Part shown: positions 27,296 through 36,198 of the stretch, one piece after another
Position numbering within the stretch: the first letter of the stretch is position 1
How the letters are laid out: each line of letters opens with the position of its first letter
NCBI GenBank assembly: GCA_026395295.1
Contig: JAPLYZ010000020.1
Location: 1-48,706, forward strand
Source: Candidatus Staskawiczbacteria bacterium
GTDB lineage: Bacteria > Patescibacteriota > Minisyncoccia > Minisyncoccales > Staskawiczbacteraceae
Direction: 5' to 3'
DNA length: 48,706 nucleotides
Notes under the pieces: generated by a model
The model's database searches: none
Seen by the model: only the letters and a program-made list of their open reading frames with translations
What the model was told of the DNA's origin: nothing
Translations under genes and position numbers: made by a program

Positions 27296-28564
27296 TTATT
27301 TAGCAGGGTTGTCCAATCTTCCCAGAAACAATATATTGCCGGTGGAGTTTTGCTGAATTACAAACAAGAAGGGGTGGTCTGCTCTGAATGTTTTGACAGT
27401 TCCCGGCATTGCACTATTCAGTGTCATTACCACTGCTGTTGCGGCCGCGGCTTCAGTCCCCTCTTCGTCCACTTGCACAAACGCCTGGTGGATAACATCG
27501 CCTATTTTCAAGTCTTTACTGCCTGTCATTCCGGAAAAATCAGCTGCGTCTGAAAAAGCCGAAGGCATACCCATATCAGACATATCATTTTTCATGAAAT
27601 ATTTTGTTTCAAGCTTAAATTTAGGAATATAAATGTCTATTCTGGTGTTTTGCAAGTCTGTTTTCAAACCGGAAAGTTTTTGGTCGCTTAAATATTTCTC
27701 TGCGTCTTTAACTGTTTTTCCAGCTTTTGGCAAAATTAAAGTCATAGACAAGTCATTCCCTTGGTATGGCAAATTCAAAACTTGAACGTCGTCATTCTCT
27801 GTATATTTAAACCGTGTATCTTCGCCCGTAAGACGCATCATATCTGCCTTTACAATTTTTCCTGAACTAACATTAAAGTCTTCCTGCCTTGTATCTGCTT
27901 TGGCGAACTGTTTCTGCCAATTACCTTTAAAATATATGGCATTTGTCAGCACCAAACGAGTATAGCTATCAACTGCGCCTTGCGGAATTAAGTCTTTTAT
28001 CTTGTTATTTGTTTTGTCCTCTATGTATTTGTTTATTGTTGTCCTGGAATTTTCTGTGTTATTAACGAAATCAAGATTGGTCAGCTTGCCTCCGTAATAT
28101 TTATCAACTGTTTGCAAATAAGCCGGCAAAAACGAGTAATCCTTTTGCGCCCATAAGGCATTGGCGGTATTCAGGCTGTAACTTTTACCCGCTTTGTTTA
28201 TCTCGTTATATATTTTTGCCGAAGACGATTCTAAAACTTTCACATCGGGCAAGTGAAAAACGCTGGCTATTTGGGAAGAGGTATCCCCTTTCGCGCCCTC
28301 ATACACCATAGACATAGCGCCAGAAACACTGTAGGGAGAAAAGAAAAAGTTTGAATCTCCGCTGTGCTTTGAATAAAAATCAACGGCGAACTGATTGTTT
28401 GCTTTAACAAGAGAGCTAACCCCTTCTGTTGTTGCCAATGAGTCGTCCAAGAAAACTGCCGGCGAAGGCGACGGAGCTTTTTTATAAATAAGATAAACAC
28501 CAATCGCTATTATGGCGACTACTAATATCGCTAATATTATAAACATTATAATTTTTTTTGTCAT
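27296..28564 (-). CDS. Serpin family protein with N-terminal membrane anchor/signal
   Basis: FFFSPYSVSGAMSMVYEGAKGDTSSQI, TNAIYFKGNWQKQF, hinge DEEGTEAAAATAVV, HPFLFVIQQNSTGNILFLGRL. Confidence 0.95.
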   Translation of the reverse strand: MTKKIIMFIILAILVVAIIAIGVYLIYKKAPSPSPAVFLDDSLATTEGVSSLVKANNQFAVDFYSKHSGDSNFFFSPYSVSGAMSMVYEGAKGDTSSQIASVFHLPDVKVLESSSAKIYNEINKAGKSYSLNTANALWAQKDYSFLPAYLQTVDKYYGGKLTNLDFVNNTENSRTTINKYIEDKTNNKIKDLIPQGAVDSYTRLVLTNAIYFKGNWQKQFAKADTRQEDFNVSSGKIVKADMMRLTGEDTRFKYTENDDVQVLNLPYQGNDLSMTLILPKAGKTVKDAEKYLSDQKLSGLKTDLQNTRIDIYIPKFKLETKYFMKNDMSDMGMPSAFSDAADFSGMTGSKDLKIGDVIHQAFVQVDEEGTEAAAATAVVMTLNSAMPGTVKTFRADHPFLFVIQQNSTGNILFLGRLDNPAK

Positions 28565-28700
28565 ATAATTTCAATTATAATTAATTTTACTTGTTTATTG
28601 CTTAATTACTTATTTATATAACAAATTCAACTAAAATGCCAGACTTACTACAATAAATTTACCACACACTGCAACTCACTGCTATTTTATATAAAAAAAT

Positions 28701-28739
28701 GGCCGGGATAGCTCGACCTTAAAAGGTGAGCTCCCGGCC
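28701..28739 (-). terminator. Strong rho-independent terminator of the rSAM operon
   Basis: GGCCGGGA-TAGCTCGACCTTAAAAGGTGAGCT-CCCGGCC stem-loop followed on the minus strand by TTTTTTT. Confidence 0.85.
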
Positions 28740-28752
28740 CTGTTGTTGCCCG

Positions 28753-29406
28753 CTACTTGGCGGACTTTTTGTTGGTGCGACGCGCCTTGGGTTTCCGCTG
28801 CTTGATTGTCAGCGAAGTGACCTTTGCGCTGTCCATCACGGCTCGGCATTTCGACATAGGTTTCTCTTTCTGTCCCACAACGGTTGCAAGTATGTGACAT
28901 CGGTTAGGTCCGAAGGGGAACTTTGTGAGCTCCTCATAGGAAAGGTAAACCTTCAGGATAAGCATCATCAGCTTTGGATCTATGCTTTTCAGCAAAACCT
29001 TAACTTTTGATCTGAACGCCTGATTACCCTCCATGTCTTTGGCATACTGGCAATCTAAGTGGAGAACTAAGTGAACTTTATCATCTTTCCGTAAAAAACT
29101 CAATGGATACATCCTACACGCCAGCGGTCTGATTCTCCGTATGGTGCACCTCCTGTTCTTACAGCAAGGACAATCTGGTTTGAGCTTCTCGATATCGGTC
29201 TCGCCCTTTTTGAAAGGCGAAATAAGAAGGACTCCCTTGTTGATTTCCAAAATTGGAACCCCTACCCGGAAAAGCATAGAAGACTCTGCCGGGAGAAGCC
29301 AAATATATCCTTTACAATCGTCGTAGGCGCAATGTTCGCACGCATCGCTTATGTCGAGCAGAAGCTTGTCTAAAGCCAGGTAAAACTCTTGCAGTGTTTT
29401 TATCAT
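28753..29406 (-). CDS. YkgJ-like Cys-cluster (Zn/Fe-chelating) protein
   Basis: CEHCAYDDCKGYIWLL...CPCCKNRRCTIRRIRPLACRMYPLSF; start at MIKTLQEF overlapping the upstream stop (ATGA). Confidence 0.75.
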   Translation of the reverse strand: MIKTLQEFYLALDKLLLDISDACEHCAYDDCKGYIWLLPAESSMLFRVGVPILEINKGVLLISPFKKGETDIEKLKPDCPCCKNRRCTIRRIRPLACRMYPLSFLRKDDKVHLVLHLDCQYAKDMEGNQAFRSKVKVLLKSIDPKLMMLILKVYLSYEELTKFPFGPNRCHILATVVGQKEKPMSKCRAVMDSAKVTSLTIKQRKPKARRTNKKSAK

Positions 29407-30305
29407 AACCATCCACCTCCAATCATGCAGCAAGGACTATCTGACCCGAGACAAAAGGTCACCTTGTCTCCTTCATACACAACGTAGCAGCATGTTTCGT
29501 TCGGGATCACCCAACTACTAGACAAAGATGTTAGCTCTTCTACACACTGCTCTGAAAGTATGCTTGCCAGAAACCTCTTCGGTTTTTTCAAAGCAATCTC
29601 GGAGCATGGATAGACCAGCCCGTCGAAGCTGAGATAAACCGTTGAGAGATTGGGGTTGCACAGCCTGTTCTGTCTTTTTGTCATTCTTTCCGCAATCTTT
29701 CTCAGCCTTACTTTTTGATCCCTATCTAAGGCAAGCCAGGATTTATGAGCGAGGGCTCTGCCGAGGATGGCTATCTCCGAAATGTGTACATGATAAGCGC
29801 CAAGAGCCATAGCCTTCTTGATTATGTCTTCTACCTCATATATGTTCTGCGCGGAAACCGTGATGTGCACGGAAACCGGCAAAACAGACGAAAAAGCAGA
29901 AATGGCCCTGCATGCCTTGTTAAAGCTACCAGCTCCGCGGACTGCGTCATGTGTCTCCTCCTTGACTCCGTCGAGACTAACCCCGACCAAATCCAGTAGC
30001 GATGACAGCTTCAAAACAAGACCCCTGTTTGATGTAAATCCGTTGGTAATTAGTCTTAGCCCCATCCCTTTGGCCTTACAGGCCTCGAGGATAGCGACTA
30101 TGTCTTTCCTCGCCAACGGCTCTCCGCCGGTAAACATAACCTTTTCACACCCGAGCCTTGCTATTCGGTCTACAACCGTTAATGCTTCATGAGTTGAGAG
30201 TTCGTTTTTTTCTGGCGAACCGCAATCTGTGATACAGTGGTTGCATCGCAAATTACAAACCCTGGTTATTTCCCAATGCCACTCTTCAAAGTGTTTTGTT
30301 GTCAT
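29403..30305 (-). CDS. Radical SAM protein with Cys-rich C-terminus
   Basis: WEITRVCNLRCNHCITDCG (CxxxCxxC), FTGGEPLARKD; C-terminal CSEIAL...ETCCYVVYEGDKVTFCLGSDSPCC. Confidence 0.92.
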   Translation of the reverse strand: MTTKHFEEWHWEITRVCNLRCNHCITDCGSPEKNELSTHEALTVVDRIARLGCEKVMFTGGEPLARKDIVAILEACKAKGMGLRLITNGFTSNRGLVLKLSSLLDLVGVSLDGVKEETHDAVRGAGSFNKACRAISAFSSVLPVSVHITVSAQNIYEVEDIIKKAMALGAYHVHISEIAILGRALAHKSWLALDRDQKVRLRKIAERMTKRQNRLCNPNLSTVYLSFDGLVYPCSEIALKKPKRFLASILSEQCVEELTSLSSSWVIPNETCCYVVYEGDKVTFCLGSDSPCCMIGGGWL

Positions 30306-31603
30306 AATTTCTCTCCTATCATGTGCGCAGCGCCTACGCTGACAAGTTTGCTGCAGAACTTTCTAACTTCCACTGCGTCAGCTTTTGCAGAAAAATCAGA
30401 GACCAAGTCTGCTTCAGAAAAAATACCCAGATACAAAGCCCTTCGAACTACCGCTAGGGATAGGCCGCTGACCTCTATTGTCTGGTAGCGCGTAATGAGA
30501 TATTTTTCCTGGTGAAACTCGTTGAGCTTAGCGAGGGGATCCATTTTAATCCTGCGGTATTCCCTTGGGAAAACCTCCTTCACGCAACCGCGCTTCGGAA
30601 GTGTCTCCACTTTATGCAGAGGCTCCGCCCTATTTCTTACCGCGTAATCAACACAATATTTGTCAGAACAGCTACAATCTACTTTACAACCACAGAGACA
30701 ATCGTGAAGAACCGGGCAGGATTTGCAAGGTTCAGTCACCCACGACAAATCTCTGAAGTCGCGAATTTTATCCGATTTCCAGATCTCTTCTATGGGCTGG
30801 GTCAAAACGTTACCGTAAATAACCTGTGACTGATTACAAATTCTCACACTGCCATCTGGATCTATGGCAGCAAAAGTTATGCCTACCCCGCAGTTAGCCG
30901 ACATATTTTCTTGGACCAGCCGTTCGTCAAGGCAGTAAGGTATAGCGGTGCCAAAACCCATGGGAATGTTAAGCTCATCCCTAGCGCGAATCATTTGCCC
31001 GAGAGCTATTTTAAACTGTTCTATTGTGGGCTTCAGTTGTTCGGCATTTGCGCTGCCTATACCACCATCCTCGAACCGGTCCACAAAAACGCTTTCCATG
31101 CCAAGTTCTTTGGCGAGGCGAGCGATATTGTAGATTTGGTCAAAGTTCCAGGCGGTGAGCACGGGGATACACCTAACGTCGAATCCAGCTGCAACGTAGT
31201 ACTTAATGCTTGCAACCGTATCCGCATAGCGCCCAGGCGTCTCGCTGTGAATGTTGTGAGTTTTCTCGTCGCCGTGAATGGGGACCCCAATACAGGCAAG
31301 CTTGTCTGACAACCCCTCAAGAGTGATTATTCCATTGGTGACCACGGTCACCGAGGAACGAGCTGAAAGAAGATTGATGTATTCGTTCAACTGGGGCACT
31401 CCTAAAAGCGAAGGCTCTCCACCGATTAGGTAGACGTGAGGAACCCATGATCCGTAAACAGACGCCACAATCTTGTCGATGGTTTCCTTCCTAAAAGGCA
31501 ACCCGCGCTTAGGATTGTAGCAAAATTTACATCTCTTATTGCAAGCGTAAGTCGTCTCGATATGAACGAGGTGAGGAACGCTGGGAATTTTTAAAGCCTT
31601 CAT
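30302..31603 (-). CDS. Radical SAM protein with SPASM-type domain and an additional C-terminal region
   Basis: HIETTYACNKRCKFCYNPK, LIGGEPSLLG, CGVGITFAAIDPDGSVRICNQ...CKSCPVLHDCLCGCKVDCSC. Confidence 0.93.
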   Translation of the reverse strand: MKALKIPSVPHLVHIETTYACNKRCKFCYNPKRGLPFRKETIDKIVASVYGSWVPHVYLIGGEPSLLGVPQLNEYINLLSARSSVTVVTNGIITLEGLSDKLACIGVPIHGDEKTHNIHSETPGRYADTVASIKYYVAAGFDVRCIPVLTAWNFDQIYNIARLAKELGMESVFVDRFEDGGIGSANAEQLKPTIEQFKIALGQMIRARDELNIPMGFGTAIPYCLDERLVQENMSANCGVGITFAAIDPDGSVRICNQSQVIYGNVLTQPIEEIWKSDKIRDFRDLSWVTEPCKSCPVLHDCLCGCKVDCSCSDKYCVDYAVRNRAEPLHKVETLPKRGCVKEVFPREYRRIKMDPLAKLNEFHQEKYLITRYQTIEVSGLSLAVVRRALYLGIFSEADLVSDFSAKADAVEVRKFCSKLVSVGAAHMIGEKL

Positions 31604-31926
31604 GGTCCCACCTCCCGTGCCTGCCTTGCAAAAGCCGAAGCTACGGCCATGACGGCATCAATAGAGTCGTTTTTAGCTACACGGTTTCTCTTTTCCGTCC
31701 CACATTTTGTGCAACGGTGGACAATAATGTAGCCACCCTTTTTCTGTTCGATAGAAATCGGCTCCATGAGCCCTTTGCAGTTGTGCATCCTGTCGCCAGG
31801 ATTTACGTCAACATGTTTACTGTACAGACACGCCGAGCAATGATTGGTGTATCCATCGCCGACAACTTCTGTACCACAATTTTCACAACGGAAGTTCTCT
31901 CTTCTGCGAATAAATCTTAAGGACAT
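31600..31926 (-). CDS. RNHCP-domain zinc protein
   Basis: ENFRCENCGTEVVGDGYTNHCSACLYSKHVDVNPGDRMHNCKGLMEPI...HRCTKCGTEKRNRV. Confidence 0.88.
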   Translation of the reverse strand: MSLRFIRRRENFRCENCGTEVVGDGYTNHCSACLYSKHVDVNPGDRMHNCKGLMEPISIEQKKGGYIIVHRCTKCGTEKRNRVAKNDSIDAVMAVASAFARQAREVGP

Positions 31927-31977
31927 TTTGTCGCTCCTTTCTTGTAGTTTTAAATTTCAATGTGCTGAATTACCTAT

Positions 31978-32005
31978 ACATTACTATAAAATGCCAATTT
32001 GTCAA
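31978..32005 (-). promoter_or_regulatory. Candidate promoter of the RNHCP-rSAM operon
   Basis: Minus strand TTGACA-N16-TAATGT, then AAGGAGCG SD before ATG at 31926. Confidence 0.55.
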
Positions 32006-32011
32006 ACAAAA

Positions 32012-32031
32012 ACCCGAGAGGCTATCTCGGG
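32012..32031 (-). terminator. Terminator downstream of the GNAT gene
   Basis: CCCGAGA-TAGCC-TCTCGGG then TTTTTG on the minus strand. Confidence 0.75.
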
Positions 32032-32068
32032 AGATTTTATGTAATCAACGACCTAATCACTCTTAAAA

Positions 32069-32533
32069 TTATAAATTTTTGACCAAGGTAGCTAAATATA
32101 ACATTTCCCCTTTATCCTTGCTTTTTATTTTTTTAGTACTTTCCACTTTAAATCCCATTTTTTTATAAAACAACCTAGTCTTCTCATACGGCTCATATTC
32201 GGTTAATTCTGATAAAGTCTCAACTCTCAATTCCTTCAAACCAATATTCTTGAGTTCCTTTTCTAGTGCTTTTAAAAGGCTTGTGCCTGTACTTTTCCCA
32301 TGGAATTTCGGCTTCACCCCCATCCAGCTGATTCTTGCTTTACCTTCGTCTGATGTAAAAGTTAAAAAACCGATTATCTTGCCCTTATCTTCTGCAACAA
32401 ATCCACTATGAATTTTTAAATCAAACGGAATAGATGTGCTCGTTGCAAAATTATCAAACCATTTAGGATGGAGTTTTTTGACGACCGCCATAATATTTTT
32501 AAAATCTTTTTTTGTTGCCTTTCTTATTTTCAT
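32069..32533 (-). CDS. GNAT family N-acetyltransferase
   Basis: ARISWMGVKPKFHGKSTGTSLLKALEKELKNIG...FYKKMGFKV. Confidence 0.9.
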   Translation of the reverse strand: MKIRKATKKDFKNIMAVVKKLHPKWFDNFATSTSIPFDLKIHSGFVAEDKGKIIGFLTFTSDEGKARISWMGVKPKFHGKSTGTSLLKALEKELKNIGLKELRVETLSELTEYEPYEKTRLFYKKMGFKVESTKKIKSKDKGEMLYLATLVKNL

Positions 32534-32566
32534 ATAATATATATTATTTGTCGCACAATAGATTTG

Positions 32567-32637
32567 CAGGGGCGCTGGGAATCGAACCCAGATCGTTCGT
32601 TTTGGAGACGAACATTCTACCGTTGAACTACACCCCT
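32567..32637 (-). tRNA. tRNA-Trp (anticodon CCA)
   Basis: AGGGGTGTAGTTCAACGGTAGAATGTTCGTCTCCAAAACGAACGATCTGGGTTCGATTCCCAGCGCCCCTG; loop CTCCAAA. Confidence 0.93.
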
Positions 32638-32759
32638 ATTATATAAATATACCATTTTTGAAAAAATTTTTCAACAAAAAAAACCAGCGTTACCCGGTTT
32701 AACTTTTTCAAGTTTTGTTATTTCTCCCGACGATATTACGGATATAAATCCGCAAATTC

Positions 32760-33383
32760 CTATTTTTTCTCTAAAATGCCAAACTGATAATAACTTTTTA
32801 TCAATCCTTCTTCTGGTTTTCCCTTCAAAAAGTCGTCGCAAGCTCGCCTGACTCCTGGCAAAACATCCCAATCATAATCATGTATGCAAACAATTGCCCC
32901 TTTCGATAATTTTGGATAAACCTTTTTAAAACTGTCCATAATTGATGTGTAAAAATCACCGTCAAAAAATGCAAAAGCTATTTTTTCAGGATATTTTTGC
33001 TTACTAAACCATCCTTTATGGATTACGGGCAATTCAAGTCCCGCTTCTTTAAAATTACTCATAAAGCAATCTTTAGAAGTTTTGCAATGTCCTTTTGAAT
33101 ATTGCCTGTCTACATTATTTGCATCTTTTGTATCTTTCTCCGGTAAACCCTCAAAAGAATCGTAAACATGAAATTCTTTATCAGAATTATAGGCTATAAG
33201 AAATCTTCTTATGAATAAAGATGTGGTGCCCACATTGCAACCCAATTCAACAATGTCTCCTTTCACATTTTTATCTAAAATATTTTTTATAGACGTTAAT
33301 ATCTTAAAAAGCTGATCTTTGGTAACCATACCTGAAATCAATGGGTATTTTTCGATTAATTCATCAATGACACTATTTTTCAT
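32760..33383 (-). CDS. TylF/macrocin-O-methyltransferase-like class I methyltransferase
   Basis: GDIVELGCNVGTTSLFIRRFL, FHVYDSFEGLPEKD, IAFAFFDGDFYTSIMDSFKKVYPKLSKGAIVCIHDYD. Confidence 0.85.
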   Translation of the reverse strand: MKNSVIDELIEKYPLISGMVTKDQLFKILTSIKNILDKNVKGDIVELGCNVGTTSLFIRRFLIAYNSDKEFHVYDSFEGLPEKDTKDANNVDRQYSKGHCKTSKDCFMSNFKEAGLELPVIHKGWFSKQKYPEKIAFAFFDGDFYTSIMDSFKKVYPKLSKGAIVCIHDYDWDVLPGVRRACDDFLKGKPEEGLIKSYYQFGILEKK

Positions 33384-33405
33384 ACAATTATTTTTATCTA
33401 TTAAA

Positions 33406-34260
33406 TTATTTATCTGCGTAAATTGCTATAAGGGTTTTTTCTAAGCCATATTTTGATAGATCTTCTTCAGATTTTTCAGAAATAAGACCTTCTAATTTAC
33501 TCTTTATATCCTTTGGCCATAATTTGAAAATGTTTATAAACTCTTTAATGCTAAAATAATTTTCGAACCCGTCCGTATGTAAAAATAGCAAGTCTCCGGT
33601 ATTCATATTTAACATACCCGTGTTTAAATACAATTTTGCCGATTCTTCGCCATCAGCAACACCATAACCGACAAGCTCACCTTTTTCGCTTACTACGTTT
33701 CTATATTTCTTGCGTAACATTTCCTCACGCAACATTCTCATTTTTTCTTTCTCTTGCATATTCTCCCAATTTTTTGGTGAATGTTTCTTAAAAATAGCCC
33801 AACCATCAGGGGAATTAAATATTTTTTCTACTTTACTGTTAAATACTACCAAGCCCGAGTCGCATAATGAAAACCAATAAACTTTTTTTTCTTTAATTAA
33901 CAAAAATGCAACCGTCGCTGAAAAAAAATCCTCATCCCAATAATTTACCGTATTTTTGGTTATTCCACAAGAGATATTATATTCTAAAACCGCCTTATTA
34001 CTAAGTTCAAAGATGTCCTTCAAATCTTCTTTCGTAAAGGTCTCGTATCTTTTTTCGGCTTCTTTCATGGCAAGTTCACAAAATACTCTTGCCACCATAC
34101 CTGCGCCCGATTGCTTTGGATAGCTCTCCCCGTCTTTGGTTTGCAAAGAAACTCCATCGGCAACAATAAATATCGGATATTTTTTTGATATACAGAAATA
34201 ATCCTCTTGTGGACGAGGGTCAGGGAATGACGCCAATTTTAATATGGAGAATACCTTCAT
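33406..34260 (-). CDS. PP2C-like protein phosphatase domain protein
   Basis: FIVADGVS, SATVAFLLIKEKKVYWFSLCDSGLVVF, LLFLHTDGFENYF. Confidence 0.7.
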   Translation of the reverse strand: MKVFSILKLASFPDPRPQEDYFCISKKYPIFIVADGVSLQTKDGESYPKQSGAGMVARVFCELAMKEAEKRYETFTKEDLKDIFELSNKAVLEYNISCGITKNTVNYWDEDFFSATVAFLLIKEKKVYWFSLCDSGLVVFNSKVEKIFNSPDGWAIFKKHSPKNWENMQEKEKMRMLREEMLRKKYRNVVSEKGELVGYGVADGEESAKLYLNTGMLNMNTGDLLFLHTDGFENYFSIKEFINIFKLWPKDIKSKLEGLISEKSEEDLSKYGLEKTLIAIYADK

Positions 34261-35636
34261 TTTGTTTCGCCGTGACGTTGCGACGCCATTTTTATCTCTT
34301 CTTCTAACCCGCCCTTTATCTTTAAGGATTGGATAAAACCATCTAATTTAACCAATTTTTTTTGTTCATTATCAAATAAAAGATTTAGGCCGTCGTTAAT
34401 TGCTTTATGCCAAATTTCTTCTCTCTTTTCATGGGGAAATGTTTGCCCTTTAGCATACAACGGATACCACATTTTTTTATCATCCGTAACAAATTCCTGA
34501 TAACTTGTTCTTGCCCAATTTATTGCTTCCTTTGTATTCCTTTTGTAAATTATGCAGAATGAAGCGATGATTTTTGAGTAACAATAATCTTCAACGTTCA
34601 CCCTGTTGCCCGACATAATACCTTCATCACATATTTTAAAAAATTCAATCAAACTTAATCTTCCATTACTTATATCCTTTAACCAATCATAACCTTCGAA
34701 TCCCCCTATTTTAGCTCCATAAGCTCCATGGGAAGAAGATGCTTTATTTTCCGGAAGATAATAAAGTGTATAAGCGTTTTCAATTAATCTGCACGCAAAC
34801 TCCTGTTCTTCTCCTGCCTTATTAGGCCAGGTTGCAAAATCGGGGAATCCGCCGACATCTAAATATTTCGTCCTATCTATAATAAAATGCCCCCATGTCT
34901 GATAGACCTGTATCGGTTTAAATATTTTTAATGTCTTATTTATAAACCTTCCTTTGGCGGTTAAATACTCCTTTGGTATAGAATTAAAATACGCGCCTTT
35001 GGTCCCCCTCTTGAAAAAGCTCTTTGTCAGTTCGCTTACCGGCAAAGCTATCTTAGGAAAAGATGCCCTATCATAAACTGGTAAAACTAATGCCGCAAAA
35101 TTTTTATCTGCTTTCTCTATTTTTTTAATCACTATCATCGCTATAAAAGTAAGATGCGGAGTTGGAACGCAATCATCGTCAAGAAAATATAGATACTTTC
35201 CGGAGGCGTGTTTGGCTCCTATATTTCTGGAAGCAGAACTCCCCTTCCTTTCGGAATTCAAAAAATATTTAATCTCTATGCCCTTTTTAGAATATGCCTC
35301 GGCCGCCAACTCTTCCACAACTTTTTTAGTATTGTCTGTTGAAGCGTCGTCAACCACAATTATTTCCTTAATAGAAGATTTTTGCAACAAAAGCGCGCTT
35401 ATGCAAACCGACAACGGATTATATTTATAATTCTCGGAATTTTTATCAAACGGACAGCGGTTATATGTGGGGATAACGGCGCTCATGTCTTCTTTCCTTT
35501 TTCTGCTATTTATTTTAAGACCGGAGAGATAATCAACACGGTAAAAATCCTTGGTAAACTCTTTACTCAAGTCTTCTTCTGTGAGTCCTTTTTCGGCCTC
35601 TACGCTATTTTTTACACTGTTGATTTTTGCATCCAT
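34257..35636 (-). CDS. Glycosyltransferase family 2
   Basis: MSAVIPTYNR...EIIVVDDASTDNTKKVVEEL...GSSASRNIGAKHASGKYLYFLDDDCVPTPH. Confidence 0.92.
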   Translation of the reverse strand: MDAKINSVKNSVEAEKGLTEEDLSKEFTKDFYRVDYLSGLKINSRKRKEDMSAVIPTYNRCPFDKNSENYKYNPLSVCISALLLQKSSIKEIIVVDDASTDNTKKVVEELAAEAYSKKGIEIKYFLNSERKGSSASRNIGAKHASGKYLYFLDDDCVPTPHLTFIAMIVIKKIEKADKNFAALVLPVYDRASFPKIALPVSELTKSFFKRGTKGAYFNSIPKEYLTAKGRFINKTLKIFKPIQVYQTWGHFIIDRTKYLDVGGFPDFATWPNKAGEEQEFACRLIENAYTLYYLPENKASSSHGAYGAKIGGFEGYDWLKDISNGRLSLIEFFKICDEGIMSGNRVNVEDYCYSKIIASFCIIYKRNTKEAINWARTSYQEFVTDDKKMWYPLYAKGQTFPHEKREEIWHKAINDGLNLLFDNEQKKLVKLDGFIQSLKIKGGLEEEIKMASQRHGETK

Positions 35637-35767
35637 GATGTTAAAAAAAATACAAAACTACGTATATTATAGCATAAATTTGCTGGAAATAACAGCGCCA
35701 AGGCCACAAGTCAAGCTAACAAAAAAACCCGGGGGAACCCGAGCTTTTTCTCTAGCTACATTTTTTA

Positions 35768-36157
35768 CTAAACCCCCAGCTTCTTTTTGACTTCGGCAAT
35801 GATGCTTTCAATAGAAACATCTGATTTTATAATATATTCAGACGGGGCCACCTCTATTGCTTTGTTTATGTGGTTCACATCGCTCATATTAGTCAAAAAT
35901 ATTGTGGGAATGTTTATGTGTTTTAACCTCATGCGTTTAGCCATTTCTATGCCATCCATTACCGGCATCATAATATCTAAAAGGATCAAGTCGGGTTTCT
36001 CTTTCTCTGCAGTTTCCAGCCCCTCTTGGCCATTTTGGGCGGTAACTATAAAGAAGCCCTCGTCCCTAAAATTAGTTTGAAGGATAAACATAAAATCTTT
36101 ATCGTCTTCCACAATCAGAATTTTTTTATCTATTTTTTTGTTTATCTTGCTGTTCAT
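35768..36157 (-). CDS. Response regulator, single receiver domain
   Basis: KILIVEDDKDFMFILQ, DLILLDIMMPVMDGIEMAK, IFLTNMSD, YIIKSD. Confidence 0.93.
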   Translation of the reverse strand: MNSKINKKIDKKILIVEDDKDFMFILQTNFRDEGFFIVTAQNGQEGLETAEKEKPDLILLDIMMPVMDGIEMAKRMRLKHINIPTIFLTNMSDVNHINKAIEVAPSEYIIKSDVSIESIIAEVKKKLGV

Positions 36158-36198
36158 GTTTTTTAAAAATTAATAATAATTTTAAACTCTCTTTAAAA

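Noticed and set aside
28682-28900. ORFs of 60-90 aa nested out of frame in the rSAM operon considered as RiPP precursors
   Set aside because: They overlap coding sequence or the terminator, and show no leader/core pattern; no credible precursor identified.
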